A stretch of DNA of 64,000 bases from Microbacterium testaceum StLB037 (GCF_000202635.1 NC_015125.1:3162001-3226000); one strand, 5' to 3'; shown: positions 51,306 through 59,853, counted from the first letter of the stretch. Numbers and translations are program-made. The notes: generated by a model from the letters alone, not told the origin.

Positions 51306-51415
51306 TCCACCGTTCGTTCATAGCTCGCACAAAAGAATGAACCGGGGAGCGTCCAAGGTCGTGTCCCTACCGTGAGTACGCACGCGCCGCGAGGCACGAC
51401 CGAAGGAGGACCCTC

Positions 51416-51913
51416 ATGATCCGCACCACCGCCGTACCCCGTCCCGTCCGCATCGGCACCGCCCTGCTGGGCGTCGCCGGCATCGTCACCCTGGCCGGAT
51501 GCTCGGGTGGCACGACCACCGACGCCGCTGCTCCCGCCGAGACGGCGCCCGCGGCGACCTCGGCCCCCACCTCGAGCGCGACGACCGACAGCTCGACGAC
51601 CTCGAGCACGTCGGGCACCTACAAGGACGGCACCTACGAGGCCACGGGCCAGTACGCGACCCCCGAGAGCGTCGAGACCGTCGACGTCACCCTCACCCTG
51701 GCCGGTGACACCATCACCGACGTGACCGTCACGGGCGACCCCCAGGCGGCGGAGTCCAAGGAGTACCAGAGCAAGTTCATCGGCGGAATCAAGAGCGAGG
51801 TCGTGGGCAAGAAGCTCGACGAGATCTCGGTGAGCAAGGTCGCGGGCTCCTCGCTCACCAGCGGGGGCTTCAACAAGGCCGTCGACACCATCAAGACCGA
51901 GGCCAAGGCCTGA
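51416..51913 (+). CDS. FMN-binding domain lipoprotein (probable covalent flavin carrier)
   Basis: A 165-residue lipoprotein: lipobox LAGC (Cys29), an Ala/Ser/Thr-rich linker (30-66), then one FMN-binding domain (about 68-165: GTYKDGTYEATGQYATPESV, DITDVTVTGDP-like region, FIGGIKSEVVGKKLDEI). In this family ApbE attaches FMN to the last residue of a [ST]GA[ST] motif before TS..F..AV. Here the corresponding stretch is AGSSLTSGGFNKAVDTI (143-159), so Ser146 is the likely acceptor, and the motif is atypical. The start is ATG at 51416 behind AAGGAGGA. First gene of a three-gene cassette with apbE and an RnfD-reductase fusion; it should relay electrons outside the membrane. Confidence 0.88.
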   Translation: MIRTTAVPRPVRIGTALLGVAGIVTLAGCSGGTTTDAAAPAETAPAATSAPTSSATTDSSTTSSTSGTYKDGTYEATGQYATPESVETVDVTLTLAGDTITDVTVTGDPQAAESKEYQSKFIGGIKSEVVGKKLDEISVSKVAGSSLTSGGFNKAVDTIKTEAKA

Positions 51914-51917
51914 CGTC

Positions 51918-52796
51918 ATGACCACTCCGACCGCGACGGGTTCGACCTGGACCTTCGACGCGATCGGCACGTCGTGGGCGATCGAGACGGCATCCCCCCT
52001 GCCCTCGATCGCCCGCGACGCGGTGTCGGCCGTGATCGAGCGCTTCGACCGGGAGTGGTCGCGGTTCCGCGACGACTCCCTCGTCTCCGCGCTCGCGGAC
52101 GGACGCGCGGCATCCGTTCCCGCCCCCGGTGATGCGGATGCCATGCTCTCGCTGTACGACGAGCTCGACACCGCGACGGCCGGTGCCGTCAATCCGCTCG
52201 TCGGCGACGCCCTGGCGCGCCTGGGCTACGACGCCCGGCTCACGCTTGCGCCGTGGGGAGACCCCGAGCCGGCACCGGCCTGGCGCGACACCCTCTCGTT
52301 CCGAGACGGGCGACTCTCCGTGACGCGTCCCGCGACGATCGACGTGGGGGCGCTCGGTAAGGGCCGTCTCGTCGACCTCGTCCTCGGCACCGTGCGCGAG
52401 CATGTCGACGGCGACCTCGTCGTCGATGCCTCGGGCGACCTGGCGGCACGCGGGGAGCCGCTCCGCGTCGCGCTGGAACACCCCTACGACACCACCCGCG
52501 CGATCGGCGTCGCCACCGTGACGGACGCCGCGCTGTGCGCCTCGGCCATCAACCGTCGAGCGTGGGGGGACAACCTCCACCACGTCCTCGACGCCCGCAC
52601 GGGCGCGCCGGTCCGGGCGTTCGCCGCGACGTGGGCGCTGGCGGACACCGCGATGCGGGCCGACGCTCTCGCGACCGCCCTGTTCTTCGACGGGGGGCCC
52701 GAGCTCGCGGCATCCTGGAACGCGCACTGGGTGCGCATGCACACCGACGGCCGCGTGGAGTGGTCGCCGGGCTTCGACGGGGAGATCTTCGCGTGA
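51918..52796 (+). CDS. apbE: FAD:protein FMN transferase (ApbE family), without signal peptide
   Basis: A 292-residue ApbE protein that transfers FMN from FAD to a Thr/Ser of a target protein. Family motifs: IGTSWAIE (16-23), RFDREWSRFRDDS, IDVGALGKGRLVDL (141-154, lysine K148), VVDASGDLAARGEPLRVALE, HHVLDARTGAPVR (221-233) and ADALATALFF (248-257). Characterised bacterial ApbE proteins are usually exported or lipid-anchored; this one has no hydrophobic leader, and only four bases separate its ATG from the previous stop, so no longer start exists. Either it works in the cytosol before export of the partner, or it leaves the cell by another route. The substrate is most likely the FMN-binding lipoprotein encoded just upstream. 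Confidence 0.92.
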   Translation: MTTPTATGSTWTFDAIGTSWAIETASPLPSIARDAVSAVIERFDREWSRFRDDSLVSALADGRAASVPAPGDADAMLSLYDELDTATAGAVNPLVGDALARLGYDARLTLAPWGDPEPAPAWRDTLSFRDGRLSVTRPATIDVGALGKGRLVDLVLGTVREHVDGDLVVDASGDLAARGEPLRVALEHPYDTTRAIGVATVTDAALCASAINRRAWGDNLHHVLDARTGAPVRAFAATWALADTAMRADALATALFFDGGPELAASWNAHWVRMHTDGRVEWSPGFDGEIFA

Positions 52797-52827
52797 TCCC
52801 CGCGCCTCAGCTTTCGAAGGGAACCTC

Positions 52828-54381
52828 ATGAGCGCCACACTCACCGCGGGCTCGACCCGCGTGCTCGGTCTGATCGGCCGGGTCTCGATGTACCGCCTGG
52901 TGATGTCGTCCCTGGGCCTGCTGGCCCTCTACGCCCTCGTGCTCTCGTTCGCGGGGCAGATCGGGCCGCAGCCGCTCGAGATCGTCGCGAGCGCCGTCGT
53001 CCTCGCCGTCGCGTGCGGGGCGACCGACCTCATCGCGCAGAGCCTGCTCCGGATGCCACGACGCCTGGAATCGTCCCTGATCACCGCGGCGATCCTGCTG
53101 TTCGTCCTGCGCCCGACGGTGGAGCCCCTCGGCCTGGCGGGGCTCGCCCTCGCCGGGGTCGCGGCATCCGCGTCGAAGTACCTGCTCGCGTGGCGCGGGC
53201 GCCACATCTTCAACCCGGCCGCCACGGGCGCGGCGGTCGTGACGATCGTCAGCATCTGGGCCCCGGATCTCGGGGGGTCGGCCTGGTGGGTGGGCTCGCC
53301 GTGGATGGCGGGGCCGGTGCTCGTCCTCGGCGTGCTGCTGCTCCTGCGCACGGACAAGCTCCCGATCGTGGTGACGTTCTGGCTCGTGGGGATGGCCGTC
53401 GCCTTCCTGCGCACGACGATCCAGTTCCAGTCGGCGGGCTTCCCGGTCGACGTGCCCGCGGTGCTCCTGCAGGTCGCCTTCTCGTCGCCGTTCCTCTTCC
53501 TCGGCGCGTTCATGCTGTCGGAGCCGCTGACCCTTCCCCCGCGTCGCGTGCAGCAGTACGCCGTCGCGGTCGTGGTGGGCGTCCTGGCGGGATGGCCGAT
53601 CGCGGTGGGGGCGATCACCCTCGGCCAGGAGCGCGCGCTGCTGATCGGCAACCTCGTCGCGTTCCTCTTCTGCCTGCGTGCGGCCGTCCGGCTGCGCGTC
53701 GAGGGACGTCGCGACCTCACGCCGACCGTGCGCGAGCTGACGTTCCACGCGGCCCGTCCGTTCGCGTTCTCGCCCGGGCAGTATCTCGAGCTCGACGTGC
53801 CGCACCGTCGCCCCGACGCGCGCGGAACGCGACGGGAGTTCTCGATCGTCTCGGCCCCCGAAGACCTTCCCGAGGTGCGGATCGCCTTCAAGGACGGCTC
53901 GCAGTCCTCGTACAAGAAGGCGCTCGCGGCCGTGGAGCCCGGCTCGACCCTTGCGGTGACGGGCGTGTGGGGAGACTTCATCCTGCCCGCGCGTCCGACC
54001 GCCCCCGTGCTGCTGGTCGCCGCGGGCATCGGCGTGACGCCGTTCGTCTCGCAGCTGCGCCACCTCATGGCCACGGGACAGCGTCGCGACGCGGTGCTCG
54101 TCTACGTCGTGTCGGAGCCGGGGGAGCTCGCCTTCCGCGACGAGATCGCCGCCAGCGGCATCCCGGTCATCGTCTTCTCGCGCGACGAGCCCCGCGATCT
54201 GCCCGAGGGGTGGACGTGGGCCGGTCCCGACCGCGTGGATGCCGAGGGCTTGCTCCGCGCGGTCCCCGACATCGCGCAGCGCGCGGCCTACGTCTCGGGT
54301 CCGCCGCGGCTGATCTCGGCGTTGGCCCCCGCGCTGGCCAAGGCGAAGTCGCTCACCACGGACGCGTTCGCCGGGTACTGA
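52828..54381 (+). CDS. RnfD/NqrB-like membrane domain fused to a ferredoxin-NADP reductase module
   Basis: A 517-residue fusion. Residues 20-285 form about nine or ten membrane segments resembling RnfD/NqrB: the HIFNPAATGAAVV segment (127-138) and the FMLSEPLTLPP segment (228-238) match their FNPA and DPVT motifs. No SGAT flavinylation motif is evident in this part. Residues 290-517 are a flavin reductase: FSPGQYLELDVP and RREFSIVS (FAD binding), VLLVAAGIGVTPFVSQL (NAD(P)H binding) and AYVSGPPRLISALAP. The protein should pass electrons from cytosolic NAD(P)H across the membrane to the flavinylated lipoprotein. It starts 31 bases after apbE, in one operon, and is related to flavin-based extracytosolic electron-transfer systems. 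Confidence 0.88.
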   Translation: MSATLTAGSTRVLGLIGRVSMYRLVMSSLGLLALYALVLSFAGQIGPQPLEIVASAVVLAVACGATDLIAQSLLRMPRRLESSLITAAILLFVLRPTVEPLGLAGLALAGVAASASKYLLAWRGRHIFNPAATGAAVVTIVSIWAPDLGGSAWWVGSPWMAGPVLVLGVLLLLRTDKLPIVVTFWLVGMAVAFLRTTIQFQSAGFPVDVPAVLLQVAFSSPFLFLGAFMLSEPLTLPPRRVQQYAVAVVVGVLAGWPIAVGAITLGQERALLIGNLVAFLFCLRAAVRLRVEGRRDLTPTVRELTFHAARPFAFSPGQYLELDVPHRRPDARGTRREFSIVSAPEDLPEVRIAFKDGSQSSYKKALAAVEPGSTLAVTGVWGDFILPARPTAPVLLVAAGIGVTPFVSQLRHLMATGQRRDAVLVYVVSEPGELAFRDEIAASGIPVIVFSRDEPRDLPEGWTWAGPDRVDAEGLLRAVPDIAQRAAYVSGPPRLISALAPALAKAKSLTTDAFAGY

Positions 54382-54445
54382 CACGCTGACGGACGCACAC
54401 GCCGGGCGCGGCGGCAAGCGACCGCGAGGGGCGTCCTCGGCGCGA

Positions 54446-54458
54446 TAGCGTCGCGGAT
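54446..54458 (+). promoter_or_regulatory. Candidate -10 box for the YdcF gene (leaderless)
   Basis: TAGCGT (54446-54451) is followed by seven bases and the ATG at 54459; no Shine-Dalgarno is present. Confidence 0.42.
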
Positions 54459-55472
54459 ATGCTCCTCCTGGCTTTCGCCGCGCTGCTGCTCGTCGTCTTC
54501 GCGGTCGCGCGGGCGCGTCAGCGCGCGCAGCTGCGCGAGGGCACCCTGCTCGTCGCCGCGGTCGTCTTCGCCGCGCTGGGGGTCCTTCAGCTGCTCGTGC
54601 AGTCGGATCCGGATGCCGCGGCGACGACCGTCCGCGTCGTCGCGGTCGCGACCCCCGTGATCGTGCTGGTGCTGGCGGTGTTCCTCATCACCAACGGCAT
54701 CACGATGCTCCGGCTCGAGGGGCGGAGCCTCGCGAACCTCCTGTCGTTGATCGCGGGCGTCGGGTTGCTCGTGTTCCCCCTCCTCCTGCTCGCCCTGCTC
54801 GCGTGGGGCGGATTCGGCGGCTTCGTCGTGGCCGCCGGCGTCGTCCTGGTGGCGGGCTATGCGGCAGCGGCGTTCGTGGCGTTCCTCGTCTCATCGCTCC
54901 TGTATGCCGCGCTCCCGGCGCCGCGGCGCCCGCGTGCGATCGTCGTCCTCGGCTCGGGCCTCATCCGAGGCGAGGTCCCCCCTCTGCTCCGAGGGCGCCT
55001 GGATCGGGCGATCGCCGCGTGGCGGCGGGCGGTGCGAGCCGGGGGAGCGGCTCCCGTCCTCGTCCCCTCCGGCGGGCAGGGACCCGACGAACCGCGGCCC
55101 GAGGGGGAGGCGATGGCGGAGTACCTGCGCGACCAGGGGATCCCCGGCGACCTCATCCGCCCCGAGACGCGGTCGCTGAACACGCGGGAGAACCTCGAGT
55201 TCTCGCGCGTGATCGTCGACGGGATCGACGGCGGCGGACCGGTGCTGATCGTCACGAGCGACTACCACATGCTGCGCGCGGGACTCCTGGCGCGCCGGAG
55301 AATTCCGCGTGCCCGCGTGGTGGGCGCCCGCACGGCGGCCTACTTCGTGCCCAGCGCGTTCCTGCGCGAGTACGTGGCCCTGCTCGCTCGCCAGCGGTGG
55401 ATGCACGTCGTGTTCGCCCTCGTCTTCGGGGCGACGCTGGTGAGCGTGTACGCGGCGATCTTCCTCGTCTGA
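54459..55472 (+). CDS. YdcF/ElyC/SanA-family membrane protein (DUF218)
   Basis: A 337-residue protein with about five N-terminal membrane segments (2-20, 27-45, 58-82, 87-115, 118-145), a DUF218 domain (about 155-300) and a last membrane segment (about 315-335). The domain shows AIVVLGSGLIRGEVPP, LVPSGGQGPDEPRPEGEAMAEY, ETRSLNTRENLEFS and VTSDYHMLRAGLLAR. Relatives ElyC and SanA affect envelope and peptidoglycan precursor metabolism, but the reaction is not settled. It follows the flavin operon by 77 bases with its own candidate promoter, and converges on the histidine kinase gene. Confidence 0.9.
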   Translation: MLLLAFAALLLVVFAVARARQRAQLREGTLLVAAVVFAALGVLQLLVQSDPDAAATTVRVVAVATPVIVLVLAVFLITNGITMLRLEGRSLANLLSLIAGVGLLVFPLLLLALLAWGGFGGFVVAAGVVLVAGYAAAAFVAFLVSSLLYAALPAPRRPRAIVVLGSGLIRGEVPPLLRGRLDRAIAAWRRAVRAGGAAPVLVPSGGQGPDEPRPEGEAMAEYLRDQGIPGDLIRPETRSLNTRENLEFSRVIVDGIDGGGPVLIVTSDYHMLRAGLLARRRIPRARVVGARTAAYFVPSAFLREYVALLARQRWMHVVFALVFGATLVSVYAAIFLV

Positions 55473-55486
55473 GCGGTCCGCCGTCC

Positions 55487-57019
55487 TCAGTCCGCCGCGG
55501 CCTCGCCGGGGTCGAGCGGCTTCGCAGGCAGGCGCACCTCGAAGGTGGTGTCACCGGGGGTGCTCCGGACGCTGATCGAGCCGCGGTGCGCTTCGACGAT
55601 CGCGCGGGCGATCGACAGACCGAGGCCGGTACCCCCGGTCTTGCGGTCGCGCGAGCGGTCGGCCCGGGCGAAGCGCTCGAACAGCTGCGCGGCCACCGCC
55701 GGGTCGACCCCGGGGCCGTCGTCGTGGACCCGGAGCACCGCGTCATCGCCCTCGCGCCGGACCGAGACGCACACTTCGCTTCCCGCCGGCGTGTGGGTGC
55801 GGGCGTTGGCGAGGAGGTTCGCCACGACCTGGTGCAGCCGCGCGGCATCGCCCGCGAGCTCGACGGGGTGGTCGTCGACGTCGATCTTCCACACGTGGTC
55901 GGGGCCGGCGGGCCGCGCGTCGCCGACGGCCTCGACCGCGAGACGGGTGAGGTCGACCGTGCCGTAGACGAGCTCCTGGCCCTCGTCCAGACGCGCGAGC
56001 AGCAGCAGGTCTTCCACGAGCGTGGTCATGCGGATCGACTGGGCCTGGATCCGCTCGAGCGACTGCTCGGTCGTCTCGACCGCCATCGCTGTGCGCTGGC
56101 GGGACTCGTCGTCGTGGGCCTGCCGCATGGCGCGCAGCGAGAGCTCGGAGAACCCGCGGATGGATGCCAGGGGCGTGCGCAGCTCGTGACTGGCATCCGC
56201 GACGAATCGGCGCATGAGCTCTTCGTTGCGCTGACGGGCGGACAGGGACGCGTCGACCCGGTCCAGGAGGGTGTTCAGCGCCGCGCCGACCTGACCGATC
56301 TCGGTGTGGTCGTCGACCTGATCGGCGGGGACGCGTTCGGTGATGGAGACATCGCCCTGGTCCATGCGGATGGATGCCACGCGCGTCGCGGTCTCGGACA
56401 CCGCCTTGAGGGGCCGGAGGCCCAGGCGGATCACGAGCGCGATCACGGCGGCGAGGAGCAGCAGGCCGCCGGTGGTCACGAGGGCGACCGTGGTGAGGAT
56501 GGCGCCGATCGTGCCGGTGACCTGCGACAGGGGGAGACCCACGAGCAGCACCTCGTCGCTGCCGGCCGACCCGTAGGGGCGCACGAGGTACTCGCCGAGG
56601 TTCGGCAGTTCCACCGTGCGGGCGTTGGGGCTCGACGAGGCGAGGCTCTCCACGATCTGCGCGAGCTCGTCGGAGGTGAGGGCCCGTGAGTTCCCTTCGT
56701 CGACGACGGCCCCCGTGGTTCCGCCCAGACGCGTCTTCATGACCATGAGGGTGCCGTTGTCGAACGGACCCGAATCGAGGACGTCCTCGGCCGTGCTCTG
56801 CAGGGAGATGCGGGGCTGGGCGAGCGAGGCGACGTCGGTGACCTCTGCCTCGAGGTTGTTGAGCAGCACCCCGCTCAGGATCGCGCTCGTGGAGACGCCG
56901 ATCATGATGAGGATGAAGGCCACCATGCCGATGACCGCGGTCATCAGGCGCGCTTGGAGGCTCCACGGCCGACCGCGGCGCCACCAGCGCGCGGGTTCGG
57001 GGGGTGGAGGGGTCGTCAC
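55487..57019 (-). CDS. Sensor histidine kinase
   Basis: A 510-residue membrane kinase. Two membrane segments (about 25-50 and 168-195) flank an extracytoplasmic sensor domain with no recognised fold. HAMP follows, then HisKA with the phosphorylated histidine in FVADASHELRTPLASIRG (near 277), the N box VVANLLANARTHTPAG and the G boxes HDDGPGVDP and GTGLGLSIARAIVE. The architecture resembles mycobacterial PhoR/TcrY. The GTG at 57019 overlaps the response regulator stop by four bases (GTGA), so the pair is translationally coupled. Confidence 0.94.
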   Translation of the reverse strand: MTTPPPPEPARWWRRGRPWSLQARLMTAVIGMVAFILIMIGVSTSAILSGVLLNNLEAEVTDVASLAQPRISLQSTAEDVLDSGPFDNGTLMVMKTRLGGTTGAVVDEGNSRALTSDELAQIVESLASSSPNARTVELPNLGEYLVRPYGSAGSDEVLLVGLPLSQVTGTIGAILTTVALVTTGGLLLLAAVIALVIRLGLRPLKAVSETATRVASIRMDQGDVSITERVPADQVDDHTEIGQVGAALNTLLDRVDASLSARQRNEELMRRFVADASHELRTPLASIRGFSELSLRAMRQAHDDESRQRTAMAVETTEQSLERIQAQSIRMTTLVEDLLLLARLDEGQELVYGTVDLTRLAVEAVGDARPAGPDHVWKIDVDDHPVELAGDAARLHQVVANLLANARTHTPAGSEVCVSVRREGDDAVLRVHDDGPGVDPAVAAQLFERFARADRSRDRKTGGTGLGLSIARAIVEAHRGSISVRSTPGDTTFEVRLPAKPLDPGEAAAD

Positions 57020-57759
57020 TGGGGCGCTTTGATCATGTAGCCGACGCCGCGGACCGTGTGGATGAGCGGGTCGTGGCCGGCGTCGATCTTCTTGCGCAGG
57101 TACGAGATGTAGAGCTCGACCACGCTCGAGCGGCCGCCGAAGTCGTAGTTCCACACGCGGTCGAGGATCTGGGCCTTCGACACGACGCGGCGCTGGTTGC
57201 GCATGAGGAAGCGCAGCAGTTCGAACTCGGTCGCCGTCAGCTCGATCTCGTGGCCCCCGCGCACGACCTCGTGGCTGTCCTCGTTCAGCGACAGGTCGCC
57301 CACGCGCAGAATCGGCTCGGAATCGCGCGTGAGAGCCGTTCCGGCGCGGCGCATCAGCCCCCGCAGACGCGCCACCACCTCTTCCAGGCTGAAGGGCTTG
57401 GTGACGTAGTCGTCCCCGCCCGCCGTGAGACCCGCGACGCGGTCAGCGACGGCGTCCTTGGCGGTGAGGAAGAGCACGGGCACGTCGTTGCCCGAGTGCC
57501 GCAGCCGCTGCAGCACCGCCATGCCGTCGAGGTCCGGCATCATGATGTCGAGCACCATGGCATCCGGAGCGAAGTCGCGCGCGGCCTGCAGGGCGTCGAA
57601 GCCGGAGCCCGCGGTGCGGACGTCCCAGCCCTCCATGCGCAGAGCCATCGAGAGAAGATCGGTGAGCATCTGCTCGTCGTCGACGACGAGGACGCGCAGA
57701 GCGCTCCCGTCGGGGCGGGTGAAGGCGGGGGCGGCGGCGGTCGCGGTCATGAAACTCAT
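57016..57759 (-). CDS. Response regulator, OmpR/PhoB family (PhoP/TcrX-like)
   Basis: A 247-residue two-domain regulator. The receiver domain has the acidic pair DD (27-28), the phosphorylated aspartate D71 in MVLDIMMPDLDG and the lysine of DDYVTKPFSLEEVVARLRGLMRR. The C-terminal winged helix has ELTATEFELLRFLMRNQ, SKAQILDRVWNYDFGGRSS and LRKKIDAG...HTVRGVGYM. This pattern is close to M. tuberculosis PhoP. ATG 57759 overlaps the vanZ stop by four bases; ATG 57750 is an alternative start. The kinase gene follows directly. Confidence 0.94.
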   Translation of the reverse strand: MSFMTATAAAPAFTRPDGSALRVLVVDDEQMLTDLLSMALRMEGWDVRTAGSGFDALQAARDFAPDAMVLDIMMPDLDGMAVLQRLRHSGNDVPVLFLTAKDAVADRVAGLTAGGDDYVTKPFSLEEVVARLRGLMRRAGTALTRDSEPILRVGDLSLNEDSHEVVRGGHEIELTATEFELLRFLMRNQRRVVSKAQILDRVWNYDFGGRSSVVELYISYLRKKIDAGHDPLIHTVRGVGYMIKAPQ

Positions 57760-58223
57760 TGTGCGCGCTTATCTATGAGCTTTCTATGGCGTGGGTTATG
57801 GGAATCCTGAGAGCGAGCTGCGTGCCGGCCCAGAAACGCCGCGATTCCGACGCCGAGCGCCGCCCCGAGCGTGTTGGCGACGACGTCGCGCACGTCGGCG
57901 ACGCGGGTCGGGAGGAACAGCAGTTGAATCGTCTCGATCGCCGCGCTGAGCAGCATGCCGGTCAGGATGCCGTGCCACCACCGTCCGCCCCACGCGGGGA
58001 CGAGGATGCCGAGCGGGACGAACAGCGCCACGTTCGCGGTGAACTCCACCACATCGAAGGTGATCCACGCGGTGGGCGGCCAGGAGTGAAGGACGTGCAG
58101 GACCGTGTGCAGGAGGCTGCCGACCCCGGCGTCGTAGATCGTGGGCCGCAGCGTCATCCACCACACGCCGAACGCGTACGACGCCGAAGCGGCGACGAGC
58201 ATCGCCCGCCGCCGCCTCGTCAC
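57756..58223 (-). CDS. VanZ-family membrane protein
   Basis: A 155-residue VanZ-like protein with four membrane segments. Signature parts: TFDVVEFTANVALFVPLGILVPAWGG and the ETIQLLFLPTRVADVRDVVANTLGAALG region, which is diagnostic. VanZ proteins raise teicoplanin tolerance in enterococci by an unclear envelope effect. The GTG at 58223 is chosen over longer frames, which run through non-coding GC-rich DNA. Its stop overlaps the response regulator start, so it is the first gene of a vanZ-regulator-kinase operon, which suggests an envelope-related signal. Confidence 0.88.
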   Translation of the reverse strand: MTRRRRAMLVAASASYAFGVWWMTLRPTIYDAGVGSLLHTVLHVLHSWPPTAWITFDVVEFTANVALFVPLGILVPAWGGRWWHGILTGMLLSAAIETIQLLFLPTRVADVRDVVANTLGAALGVGIAAFLGRHAARSQDSHNPRHRKLIDKRAQ

Positions 58224-58257
58224 GTCTCGACCCCTGGCCGGACGACGGTCTCGACCG

Positions 58258-59853
58258 TCAGTGGGTGTCCTCGGCCTCGATCTCAGTGCGGTCGCCCGAC
58301 CAGAGGGTGTGGAACGTGCCCTCCTTGTCGATGCGGCGGTAGGTGTGCGCACCGAAGAAGTCGCGCTGGCCCTGGATGAGGGCCGCGGGCAGGCGCTCGG
58401 CGCGCAGGCCGTCGTAGTACGCGAGCGACGAGCTGAACGCGGGGGCGGGGATGCCGCTGGCCGCCGAGAGCGAGACGATGTCGCGCCAGGCGTCCTGGGC
58501 GCGGCCCAGCGCCTCCACGAAGTACGGAGCGGTCAGCAGGACGGGCAGCGAAGCCTCGGCGTCGTACGCCTCCGCGATGCGGTTGAGGAACTGCGCGCGG
58601 ATGATGCAGCCGCCGCGCCAGATCTTGGACACCGCCCCGAGGTCGATGTTCCAGCCGTACTGGGCGGCACCCGCGCGGATCTCGTCGAAGCCCTGGCTGT
58701 AGGCCACGATCTTCGAGGCGTAGAGCGCCAGGCGCACCTTCTCGATGAAGGCGTCGGCATCCGCGCCCGCGAGGAGCTCGGTCCCGGAGGGGCCGGGGAG
58801 CTCGCGCGAGACCTCGCGCTGCTCGGGGTGGCTCGACAGCGAACGCGCGAAGGTGGCCTCGGCGATGCCCGAGACGGGGACGCCCAGGTCGAGCGCCGTC
58901 TGCACCGTCCAGGCGCCGGTGCCCTTGGCGCCGGCCTGGTCGAGGATCACGTCGACCAGCGGCTTGCCGGTCTCGGCGTCGTTCTGGCGGAGCACCTCGG
59001 CGGTGATCTCGATGAGGTAGGACTCGAGCTCGCCGCGGTTCCACTCGGCGAAGACGTCGGCGATCTCGGCGGGGGTCTTGCCCGTCGCCTGACGGATGAG
59101 GTCGTAGGCCTCGGCGATGAGCTGCATGTCGGCGTACTCGATGCCGTTGTGCACCATCTTCACGAAGTGGCCCGCGCCATCGTGGCCGACGTGCGTCACG
59201 CACGGCTCGCCCTCGGCGACGGCCGCGATGGACTTCAGGATCGGTCCGAGCGTGATCCACGATTCGTCGGAGCCGCCGGGCATGAGCGAGGGGCCGAGCA
59301 GAGCGCCCTCCTCACCGCCCGAGACGCCCATGCCGACGTAGTTGATGCCGGTCTCGCGGACGGCCTTCTCGCGACGGATCGTGTCGGTGAAGAGGGCGTT
59401 GCCGCCGTCGACGATGATGTCGCCGGGCTCGAAGACCTTCACGAGCTCGTCGATGACGAAGTCGGTGGGGCGGCCCGCCTTGACCATGATGATCGCGGTG
59501 CGCGGGGTGGTCAGGGAGGCGGCGAAGTCCTCGTACGAGAACGAGGGGACGAAATTCGCCTCGGGGTGCGCCTCGACGAGGTGCTCGGTCTTGTCGGCGC
59601 TGCGGTTGAACACCGCGACCGTGTTGCCCTCGCGGCTCGCGAGGTTGCGCGCGAGGTTCGAGCCCATGACCGCGAGGCCGACGACGCCGATGTTCGCGTG
59701 CGCCGGACCCTCGCCCTCGGGGCGGGAGTCGGCCTCAGCGGTGGGACGCGCGACCTCTTCGGGGCCGGGTGCACCCTCGTGCACCTGTGCGGCCTCGTGC
59801 GGGGCCTGGTCCTGGTCGGTCGAGGGTCCGGTCGGGGAGGGGGTGGACGTCAT
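58258..59853 (-). CDS. gnd: 6-phosphogluconate dehydrogenase (decarboxylating)
   Basis: A 531-residue enzyme of the oxidative pentose phosphate pathway: 6-phosphogluconate + NADP+ to ribulose 5-phosphate + CO2 + NADPH. The nucleotide-binding start is IGVVGLAVMGSNLARNLA (about 54-71); FNRSADKT favours NADP+. Catalytic residues are in GHFVKMVHNGIEYADMQ, and the substrate tail has GTFHTLWSG. It carries an extra 50-residue N-terminal tail rich in Pro, Glu and Ala, absent from typical enzymes of about 470-485. The ATG at 59853 has GGAG six bases upstream, so the extension is probably translated; an internal GTG is the alternative. TACAGT at 59918-59913 could be its promoter. Confidence 0.95.
   Translation of the reverse strand: MTSTPSPTGPSTDQDQAPHEAAQVHEGAPGPEEVARPTAEADSRPEGEGPAHANIGVVGLAVMGSNLARNLASREGNTVAVFNRSADKTEHLVEAHPEANFVPSFSYEDFAASLTTPRTAIIMVKAGRPTDFVIDELVKVFEPGDIIVDGGNALFTDTIRREKAVRETGINYVGMGVSGGEEGALLGPSLMPGGSDESWITLGPILKSIAAVAEGEPCVTHVGHDGAGHFVKMVHNGIEYADMQLIAEAYDLIRQATGKTPAEIADVFAEWNRGELESYLIEITAEVLRQNDAETGKPLVDVILDQAGAKGTGAWTVQTALDLGVPVSGIAEATFARSLSSHPEQREVSRELPGPSGTELLAGADADAFIEKVRLALYASKIVAYSQGFDEIRAGAAQYGWNIDLGAVSKIWRGGCIIRAQFLNRIAEAYDAEASLPVLLTAPYFVEALGRAQDAWRDIVSLSAASGIPAPAFSSSLAYYDGLRAERLPAALIQGQRDFFGAHTYRRIDKEGTFHTLWSGDRTEIEAEDTH

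Noticed and set aside
51126..51323. 65-codon frame in the prs-FMN gap
   Set aside because: It consists almost entirely of the two 61-bp direct repeats read through; no ribosome-binding site, no conserved sequence, and the repeats explain the open frame.
51306..51415. FMN riboswitch upstream of the flavin operon
   Set aside because: The conserved FMN-aptamer segments are not present, and the region is too short after the repeats.
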